Of a stretch of DNA of 64,000 nucleotides, positions 56,387-64,000 are shown piece by piece. Source of the DNA: Epiperipatus broadwayi (Eukaryota; Onychophora; Udeonychophora; Euonychophora; Peripatidae); contig JAQFVV010006221.1 in assembly GCA_028023455.1 (NCBI GenBank), positions 2,116,001 through 2,180,000 on the forward strand. Reading direction: 5' to 3'. Positions within the stretch are counted from its first letter, which is position 1. Each line of letters starts with the position of its first letter. Position numbers and translations under genes: made by a program. Under the pieces are notes generated by a model. That model was not told the DNA's origin. It ran no database searches and saw only the letters and a list, made by a program, of their open reading frames with translations.

Positions 56387-58225
56387 GTAACTACTTGGTA
56401 TATGAAAAATTTATACAAATTAAAAGTAAAATGAGGTAATTCTATAGTAATTTTGTGAAAGCTGAGAATTAATCCTGCAGAAATGTATTTTCTGTTTAAT
56501 AATTATATATGTTGTTAACTTTTCTTAGACAAATTATAATTCAATTGAATTATAAGTGCTAGGAACGCTTACATCTAAGCATTCATAGGGCTTACAATTC
56601 ATTTGAATTCCTATTTAATAGTGTTTTTCAAGATTTAATTGTCAAAAAAAGCCAATTTAAATGAAGTCTGCTGGTACTCTGTGTACGGAGATACTACATT
56701 ACAAATTAAGTACTGAAATTTTTTTATCTAAAACTTATATGAATGTTTAATATATAATATTTAACAAAAAACAAACACACAATGATATATTCTAATGTGA
56801 ATGTAATTGTAAAATTTAATGCATAATTTCACAAGAAAACAATGCAAACTAATGTTAACATAATGTTAAAATTGATTCGTAATTTTCTTTAAAAAATGCA
56901 AATTAATGAAGTCATAATTTTTTTTAAAAAGTAACACTATATATGTAATGAATAATTTGTAAAAAAAAAAAAAAGATGTATATGTGAATGTAATTTTAAA
57001 ATTTAATGTGTAATTTTACAAAAAAGCTATAAAAATTAATATTTGTTGTAACATTTACAAAACAAAATACTGATGAAATATATTTTAACATGTAATGCAC
57101 ATTTTTTTTTTTTTAAAAAAAGCTATTGGAAACATAATTTTATAAAAAAAAACAAAAACAATGCATTTGCATGAAAATGAGTAACTTTTCACAAAAGCAT
57201 TGCAAACTAATGGAAAACAGAACATAATTTTAAAATTTATGGCATCATTTTATATGAAAACAATGGAATAATTTTATAAAACACAAAAATATATATATAT
57301 TCCCACATTACATTATTTGTAGTGAAAAATTGTATTAATGTTTTTGATGAATACTATGAAGAGATCTTGATCGCTTCTGGTCTGTTGTGATATTTTCTGG
57401 TGATATAATCCAAATGAAAGCTTTTACTGATGACTGACATGCAACGTCCAATTGCTTTTCATCTTTACTTGATGGCATGGAGACTGAAGTTTGCGAAAAG
57501 ATGACATTTGTGTTTCATCCAAATAATATTTATGATAATACTGTATTACTTCGAATCTTTCTAAAATTTGGACCATTAAAAGAGGAATGTGTCTTAAATT
57601 CAAAGCAAAAATTTTGAACAAATTATTTTTTCAGTTCTTTGCTTTATGCTCTACATGCATCTTGTATTATAATCGTTTCCTGTGTAGAATAGCATGTAAA
57701 ATCTTTTTAGTCAATATGGCTTTAACTCTTTCTCACACTATTACTTTTAACATTATTTTACTTGGTATTTTATTGAGAAAAGTTTACCGAATAATCTTTA
57801 GAATATTTTTTACAACTAACAAATCAATATAACAATGAGATAAGAACCTGCCTTCCAAGATGCTGATTGTTTGTTTGTTGTTCTCTACACAAGAGAGTGC
57901 TTGTCAAAATTTTGATAATTCTCACATTTCTGTTATGATTTTTAAAGTAAAAACGAATGTTATAGAATTTTTTAATGTTATTTTGCCTTTGTTGACAATT
58001 CCAATGTTTTTGTTTTGAATTTCAAAGTGGAAATGAATGTTTTAGAATCATTTTTACACATTTGAAATTTTTTTCAGAAAATATTAGTAAAAGTATAAAT
58101 TATTTTAGAAGAATGATTCCGATTTTGATAGAATAATATATTTTTACATGAAAGCAAATTGATAAAGAAATTATAATGTTTGGCTACATTTAAATGGCTT
58201 GATGATAATGTACCTGATTGAACAG
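56387..58225. other. Sequence downstream of the last firm ICE2 exon
   Basis: AT-rich sequence with many A-runs and repeated words of the type ATGTGAATGTAATTTTAAAATTTAATG between 56790 and 57260, a loose degenerate tandem repeat. A GC-richer patch at 57360-57600 is open on the minus strand (65 codons) but I recognise no family. No convincing exon matching the expected ICE2 continuation was found. Confidence 0.4.
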
Positions 58226-58282
58226 GGAAGCTGAGAATTCAAGTTCTGAGAGTGAAGATGTAGAAAGTGAAAGTACTATTAG
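58226..58282 (+). CDS. Candidate acidic mini-exon
   Basis: Fifty-seven nucleotides between an ACAG acceptor and a perfect GTGAGT donor read EAENSSSESEDVESESTI in the frame without stops, a Ser/Glu/Asp block typical of phosphorylated acidic linkers. In that frame it is phase 2 on both sides. It cannot follow the exon at 56257-56386 (phase 1 out) directly. It would need an unseen intermediate exon or belong to another transcript. The pyrimidine tract is poor. Confidence 0.22.
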
Positions 58283-59269
58283 GTGAGTTTATTGTATTTA
58301 TATTAATTTCCTATTTAAGTTCATTCTGAAGAAATGGTATTTATATTATTATCAGGAATTGATGTCAGTTTGACAATATCTAATAATAATAATAATATAT
58401 TGCATGCAGTTCTTTGGGAAGCTATCAATTTATGACTGGCATTTACGATTCTGTTTTCCTTTTGGTGATATTAAAATCAGCAGGATATTTTATGGAATGT
58501 ATTTTTACAAAGCAAGCAATCTCATCTAATAATCAAATTAGTTTTAAACATTATTTTCATTTGTATTTTCAATATATATGTATAAAAAAAAAAATCTCTT
58601 CATAAACAAACGCAAGATAAATTTCAATGGTATTTCTGAAACTTGTCTACTTTTATTAAGTAGCTTAAACTGAAATTCCAATTATACTGTTTTTGAGCTG
58701 AAAACTTTGATAGTTCACAATATATTTCAACTCATTAACTCAACTTTTGGATGCAATCCATCTGATTTAATGGCTCACTTGACTTATTCATTAAGTGTCA
58801 TTTCAACTGCTGATATTATTATACTACGATTTTATTTTTTTAATCTTTATTACTATATAATTCCAAAATGAATTTCATATCTTTGGGACTTATTTTTTCT
58901 ATACTTTTCTTGTCATTTCACAGCTATATTAACAAATGTTATAGTTAATTCTTATTCAACAAATGACAGTAAAATTATTAAAAATTTAATGTTTGATTGT
59001 ATATAATTATATTCTTAAAATATATTAATGATACTTTCATTATTTATGTGCTGATTTATTTCCACTCCTGCTTAAACAAACCATTCTTAAGTCACTTTTA
59101 TTCATAGTTATAATTCCATATGTGAATCTTAACTCTTATTCAATTAATTATATTAAAATCATTAAAATTTAAAGCTATCTTTTTTTTTTTTTTTAATGAT
59201 AAAATCACTTTCTATATGTATTTAATTAAAGTAAAAGGCTGAAAACCTCTTGCATACGCTTTTAGAATG
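58283..59269. other. AT-rich sequence, nothing recognised
   Basis: No supported features. It contains an (AAT)n microsatellite near 58382-58398. Confidence 0.45.
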
Positions 59270-59475
59270 CTTTTGCGACAGCCAATAAGATGTAATGATG
59301 ACTATATAGAGAGCTTTTAAGTTGCAACACAAGACAGAGATTTTATAAGAAAAAGGTGGTTCCACCTTTCTCTTTACTTAAATTCCTATATATATAAACC
59401 AGTCTGAAATATTTTCGTGCCATTTCATGATTATATTTCTCTGTGTTATCAATAACTTATTAAATAAGCAATGTT
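59270..59475. repeat. Divergent single unit of the 31.35-32.25 kb palindrome family
   Basis: The order ACAAGACAGAGATTTTATAA, a hairpin, ACTTAAATTCCTATATATAT, then CCAGTCTGAAATATTTTCGTG follows the b-d part of the unit at 31490-31600. The hairpin between them has a different sequence (AAAGGTGG-TT-CCACCTTT) from that in the other copies (AAAGATAAG...CTTATCTTT), yet still pairs. It is present as one unit only. Confidence 0.6.
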
Positions 59476-60091
59476 AAAATTGCTTCTAAGCTTATGGTTC
59501 AATGAAGTGAGTAGCTGACTCGAGCTTAAAAAATCTTGGTTGACAATTAGAGAAGGATTGAATAGAATGTTGTCTTATCAAATTTATTTACACAGTTATT
59601 TCCAAAACATAATTATTAATAATAAGATATAGTAAAAGTTACAGAAGAAGCTAATTATATTAATTTAAAGTAAGATACGTTTTTTAAAAGAGTACTGAAT
59701 TAAAAAATGTTCTTAAGTTTTAAAAAATAAGAAGAATAAGAACTATCGTTGGAAAAAATTATGATTGTAAATATGTAAATAATGTTACTAAAACATAGTA
59801 CGAAAATTTCAAATGTATGGGAATTCCGCACATTCAATTATTTTAAGAGAGTCATTCTTAATTATTATTATATTCCTTCTTTCTTGCATTCATTGACTTT
59901 TCTCAATAGAAAATTTACTGTTGAATTGCTGCTTTTTTATTCTTAACATTTGCATTCTGTTTTTGGTTGAGTATCCATATCTTCTAAGATTTTAAAATGG
60001 TATTTAAATTTTAAATTAAATTCCTTAGAATATTTCTGAAAGTTGGAGATGTCAACTGTTATTACTGTCTTTCTTACTCAATTTACAATAG
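59476..60091. other. AT-rich sequence, nothing recognised
   Basis: No supported feature before the pyrimidine-rich acceptor ending TTTACAATAG at 60091. Confidence 0.45.
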
Positions 60092-60153
60092 ATGAAGCTC
60101 GAGTAAAGAAAGGAAAATTATTCTTGTTCACTGTAGCTGAAAAAATTAAATAA
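60092..60153 (+). CDS. ICE2: Candidate ICE2 terminal exon
   Basis: After the acceptor TTTCTTACTCAATTTACAATAG, a phase-1 join to the exon ending at 56386 gives DEARVKKGKLFLFTVAEKIK and then TAA. The KLFL core sits at about the spacing of HIDAFTSKLFLLEEIT, which follows the PKVEYQ exon in human ICE2 as I recall it. Phase and position agree. Against it, the human protein continues well over 100 residues further, similarity is short, and no polyadenylation signal is obvious right after. A donor at 60133 (GTAGCT, phase 0) could instead let the gene continue. Confidence 0.33.
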
Positions 60154-60339
60154 TGTTGTTTTGATATTAACATTTTTAGGAAGGACAAAAGTTGTCTACA
60201 ATTACCATTGAATTGAGTTTATTGAAGAAATCTAGATAATTGTACAAGCAAATTATTTTGGGTTCAAAACATTAGGGTTTTAAATTTCAGGCTATTATAA
60301 ATAATTATAAAAAAGGAGTTAAATATGGATGCCAGATGT

Positions 60340-60782
60340 TATATAAAGAGCTCGCAAATGAGCTTTTAACAAGCTTTGCAGAATATGCCCAACCCCAGAT
60401 CAGTTTCTGCTACTGGCTTCCTGAGTGAGGTGCTAGAATATTCAAGCATTAGATTGAAAATACCAGGACAAGCCCAGCATTTTATCTAATGGATAACTAT
60501 TAAGTAGAAAATCTGAAATTTTCAGACATTCATACGTCTTCCAATCCATCTATCTAACTTAAATAGCTATATGGGACTGAACCAAGTTCATATACACCAT
60601 ATATTAATAGCTTTAGCAATATAAAATCGCCAAAGCCTTAATAAGCAAAAAATAAAATTACAAAGAAATCAAGTCATATGTGACATGGCCTAATTTAACA
60701 AGCTTGTATTGAGCTCTTTATATAACATTTGTAATACAAGCTTGTTAAATTAGGTTATGTGACATGATTTGATTTCTTTGTA
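60340..60782. mobile_element. Retroinsertion-like element with 15-bp target-site duplication
   Basis: ATGGATGCCAGATGT flanks both sides (60325-60339 and 60783-60797), a perfect 15-bp direct repeat. The 443-bp insert starts TATATAAAGAGCTCGCAAAT. Near its right end it has a hairpin whose 50-bp arms (60658-60711 and 60731-60780) pair through AACAAGCTTGTATT and its complement, around a loop containing GAGCTCTTTATATAA, itself the reverse of the element's start. Long duplications of this size point to LINE-type integration. No coding frame. Family unknown. Confidence 0.7.
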
Positions 60783-60936
60783 ATGGATGCCAGATGTATT
60801 TCCGCTATGATTAAAGCTTTGAAACATCACGTAAACTCTAGATTTTATCAAATTCTAAATAGTATTTATTTAATGTGATAATAAATATTTGAAAACCAGG
60901 CCCTCTTCACAAACCTGGAGCTTAATTGTAAATATA

Positions 60937-61450
60937 GGGGATTTGAACTCAGACTTTCAAGCACCCTTCAACTATCCACACTATCTGATACAACTGATAC
61001 ACTTGACCCCACATATGTAGAGAAGATAAATAATCACCAATATACATAGTTCGTGGTAAATCAGCACTCATCAATTGGTCCAGATTATCATTTCCCATTC
61101 ATATATACAATCAGTGCTCAGTTTTATATTAAGATAGCAAATCTTCATACTTTAATGGACAGGCTTCAATCTACTCCAACCTCAAATTTTTCAGCCATCC
61201 ATATCATTGAAAATCTGATGATTGAAAGCCCAAATCCCATGCTGATGCCAATATTATTATTAATACTGAGCACTGATTATATATATGTGTGGAAGATGAT
61301 AATCTGGACCAACTGATGAGTGCTGGTTTAGAACGAAATACGAATATTGGTGATTATTTATCTTTTCTACATGTGTGTGGTCATGTGTATCAGTTGTATG
61401 AGATAGTGTGGATAGTTGAAGGGTGCTCGAAAGTCTGAGTTCAAATCCCC
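60937..61450. mobile_element. Fold-back element with about 190-bp arms ending in a tRNA T-arm-like sequence
   Basis: Arms 60937-61125 and 61264-61450 pair imperfectly, starting GGGGATTTGAACTCAGACTT and ending in its complement. TATA flanks both ends (60933-60936 and 61451-61454). Read outward, each arm ends GAGTTCAAATCCCC, a good RNA polymerase III B box (GGTTCRAATCC). Within each arm lies a motif of the type CCAACTGATGAGTGCTGGTT. The centre contains TTAATGGACAGGCTTCAATC. Relatives lie at 51535-51850 and 54224-55130. No protein is encoded. Confidence 0.82.
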
Positions 61451-62772
61451 TATACTTATAAAAGTTTTATTGAAATAGTAGATAAAAATACAATAATTAT
61501 TAATAGTGTATCATTTTAGCAAGAGCTTTATGATAGTTTGTCTCATTTACCAAACTATTTATATCAAATTCAAAGCTTGTAGTTGTCAATCATTGTATTG
61601 GCTGCACAAACCCTCACCATAGGTCGCATTTAGCTTATAGGTCTTGTTTGGATAGTTTTTGTCTGCATTAGAGGGATCAGTTATTTCATTTAATTCAAAA
61701 TATACAGGAATATTCTAACTATAACAGTAGGAATAAAAAAATATATATATAAAATATCCCAAATAATTTTTGTTATTGTTTAAATGTTCATATATATGAA
61801 ATGTATTATTATGAAATATTTATATTTTAACCATTTAAGAAGGAAAGAAGTGGATATAAATTTTATTTTTTTCTTGTTATTGTTAATAAGAAAGTGTGAT
61901 TTTTGATCATGTTTTAAGTAAACAAGATTTTATAATAGTTACTTATTTATTTATGTTAAAAATAATTTGTAATTACAATTTTTTTCCTTATTGTGCGTTT
62001 TAATTAAACATTTTCAAAGTCTCAAGACTTTTTTTTTAAAAAAAAAAAGAATTTATTTCCTAACGTAAAAAATGAGGAAATGAATTTAAATTAAAAAATA
62101 CTTTTATTTTTTACATCTTTTCAAAAAAATGTAGCACACAACTTATCTTGAATATCTCAGGTGTCCTACTTGTACACACCCTATCCTTTAAATGTGCAAG
62201 TTTCTCAATGTCACATGATTGATTTAGCTGCTTGACAATACCTAAGAAAGGGAAGATCTTGATAATTGCTTCAAGTCACATTCTAGATAAGGACAAATGG
62301 TCATCAACCTTAAAGTGAATATTTTAAATCTATTCAGGAAGTTGGTAAACTTTTATAAATAAACCGCAAGTATCCAAAATGATTATTATTCTAATTTGAT
62401 TAAGCAATAAACAAATTACAGTTTTTTGTTTTTATCTCCTTGTAATAAAAAAAAAAAAGATAAAAAAAATTAATATCTGTATGTGACTGTCTACAGTTAA
62501 CTCTAGAATTAATATTTTCTCATTCAATTACTAATAATAGTTTGTGTTAAATACTAATATTTAAATTTTTCATATATCCTATCTTGACACAACACTTCCA
62601 TTTTGGGGGTCTGTTGTTCAGTTATCTTCTTATACAAGAGAAATAATAATGATAGAAAAAATATAGAAAGCAGAAGTAATAAAAAAAAAAGTAATTTTTC
62701 CAAATTATAAAGGCTGGGAGATAGGGATTGCTTTTTTGTAGCTTTATTTATTTCTAAAAATGCAATATTTTT
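61451..62772. other. AT-rich sequence, nothing recognised
   Basis: Unassigned sequence. The patch 61590-61690 is GC-richer (CTCACCATAGGTCGCATTTA) but unclassified. A- and T-runs are common near 62030 and 62450. Confidence 0.4.
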
Positions 62773-62950
62773 TGGATTCCAAGAGATTCTGAAAGACCCA
62801 GAAAGAGACCACATGTGAGATGGATGGATGAAATAAGAAAGTGTGCAAGGGTGACATGGAGAAGAGAAACTAAAGATCGGAGAAGATGGATTGAACTTGG
62901 AGAGACCTTCATCCTGCAGTGGATTGATAATGGTTGGTGATGATGATGAA
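62773..62950 (+). mobile_element. RTE-like LINE, second plus-strand 3'-end fragment
   Basis: Same 3' terminus as at 52234-52423: TGGATTCCAAGAGATTCTGA, AGAAAGAGACCACATGTGAG, and ATCCTGCAGTGGATTGATAA with GATGATGA at the end. It is only about 180 bp long. The minus-strand open frame covering 62554-63000 is its antisense reading fused to flanking DNA. Confidence 0.85.
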
Positions 62951-63129
62951 TATTTTTTGTTCATTTTTTTATAATCATTTGGAAATCGATGTGGTGCCAT
63001 ATCTTAACACAATCAAATATATTGTTTTATGGCATCACTTTGATTGCAAATGGTAAAGGTATTTCATTGATTGTTACAATTTTTAGCCACTTTCAATCAA
63101 TTGCAGAATGAGGTACTTATATATTAGTC
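62951..63129. other. Short AT-rich spacer
   Basis: Nothing recognised between the LINE 3' end and the following GC-richer island. Confidence 0.45.
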
Positions 63130-63440
63130 TGGTGATAAAAGTCGTTGTTGAAAACAAATGTGTATATTTGATTCGGTTAGGGTTCAGGATCGGCTGAACC
63201 AATAGGACACCCAGATAATCTAACCCACTTACGGGGGGGGGACGCGGATTAATTTTGTCCAAAGAGTGGGTCTGGGTTCTCAATAAATGGAGTTCTGGCT
63301 GGTCTGTACATGGATGGGGTCTGAGGGGAGTAGTTTGGGGACCTGCCAGTCAGGTTGAGAGTTGTTTCTTCCACATAGATTTCACCTCGAAGGGACGGTA
63401 GTATCCCCCTGATTGACTGTCCTTTGATCTGAATTAATAT
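63130..63440. other. GC-richer island of unknown identity
   Basis: About 300 bp of balanced to G-rich composition with a run of nine G (63233-63241), TTCGGTTAGGGTTCAGGATC and GGGGACCTGCCAGTCAGGTT. The palindrome CCTGCCAGTCAGG-like centre near 63341 is short. The small minus-strand frame at 63283-63083 shows no domain. It is likely part of an unidentified repeat or retroelement UTR. Confidence 0.4.
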
Positions 63441-64000
63441 ACCAATAACACCTCATTTATTGTATAAAGTGGTTGGACAGCTTTGAGCTACTGCCCAATT
63501 GTACAATATCAGTGTACCATTGTAATCTCATTGGCCCATTGCTGCAGGTGACAGAATGTGGTACCTGCAAGATTTGATATAGCAACTTAATAAAGGTTAC
63601 TTTGAAGCTAAAATTGTAAACAATATAAACAAGTACTTGTATATACAAATATAAACAATGCAAAATTTTACCTTGAATCAATAAAGTACCTTTTTGAAAC
63701 ATAAAGAGCAAATTAAACATGTTTACAATCTTCTAAATAGGAAAATGAATTAAATTTGTATTGGATAATATTCCGATGAGGAGAAAGTTATCAAAATATT
63801 GCTTTCACACTTTGTCCACATTTCGGGCAAACATTGATGATGTTACTTTCAGATTTGTTAAAAAAGAGTAGCTATTCTTAAAAAAACCTGGTTCGAGATA
63901 AGAAAGTTCAGTCCACCACAGTGATGCTAAGAAACAATATTTTGTAAATGCTTGTTTGTTTCATTTCCACTAAATAAATAAATAAATAGGTGGACATTTT
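63441..64000. other. AT-rich end of window, nothing recognised
   Basis: No exon or repeat could be supported. AATA tetranucleotides occur near 63972-63988. Confidence 0.45.

Noticed and set aside
57424-57621. 65-codon minus-strand open frame in a GC-richer patch
   Set aside because: No domain, splice signal or similarity could be recognised, so it is left as unassigned sequence.
61430-61450. tRNA gene suggested by GAGTTCAAATCCCC
   Set aside because: Only a T-arm-like B box is present, with no acceptor stem, D arm or anticodon arm that pairs convincingly. It is the end of a fold-back element.
62554-63000. 148-codon minus-strand open frame as a gene
   Set aside because: Most of it is the antisense of an RTE-like 3' end. 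The remainder is flanking AT-rich sequence.

Overview
This window is A+T-rich DNA (about three quarters A+T by eye) from a metazoan nuclear genome. Long introns, GT-AG exon boundaries, many non-LTR retrotransposon remnants, several DNA-transposon superfamilies and numerous fold-back repeats rule out a prokaryote or organelle. The host gene and repeat load fit a large-genome invertebrate. I cannot name the group from sequence alone.

The one host gene I recognise lies on the + strand. It is an internal to C-terminal part of ICE2 (formerly NARG2), a subunit of the little elongation complex that supports RNA polymerase II transcription of small nuclear RNA genes. Five exons fit a single reading frame: 11642-11806, 22977-23198, 25346-25399 (a weak-acceptor mini-exon), 43557-43708 and 56257-56386. 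Introns are about 11.2, 2.1, 18.2 and 12.5 kb, nearly all phase 1. The last two exons carry the conserved NARG2_C core. Two downstream candidates are weak: an acidic mini-exon at 58226-58282, and a possible terminal exon at 60092-60153. The 5' part of the gene lies upstream of the window.

Everything else is intronic or flanking repeat material. From left to right: an RTE-like LINE (597-2370, -); a TA-flanked inverted-repeat element (9117-9547); a Merlin/IS1595-type transposase relic (10906-11310, +); a fold-back element (12822-13063); a decayed LINE (about 13.86-14.8 kb, +); a decayed RTE copy (17.0-18.06 kb, -); a probable hAT transposase relic (18.1-19.56 kb, -); a near-perfect hairpin (23941-24023); a second RTE copy (25667-26950, -); degenerate LINE sequence (27.5-30 kb); a palindromic inverted dimer of a roughly 370-bp unit (31354-32249); a tRNA-like SINE with a 10-bp target-site duplication (33889-33982); a hAT MITE (35019-35644); a second LINE family (35.9-36.5 kb, +); and a three-level nest at 36.7-42 kb, in which a decayed LINE was entered by a hAT element (38484-41232, 8-bp duplication TTATATAT), itself entered by a 5'-truncated L1/Tx1-like LINE (38860-41177, -).

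Further right are a deleted mariner just upstream of an ICE2 exon (42939-43476); a complete Merlin-like element with terminal inverted repeats and an 8-bp duplication, filled with T-run/G-run repeats (48793-50737); another second-family LINE (53316-54125, -); and a family of tRNA-T-arm-bearing fold-back elements (51.5, 54.2-55.1 and 60.9-61.45 kb). Most LINE copies are antisense to ICE2. No rRNA, intact tRNA gene, CRISPR array or bacterial-type operon was seen.
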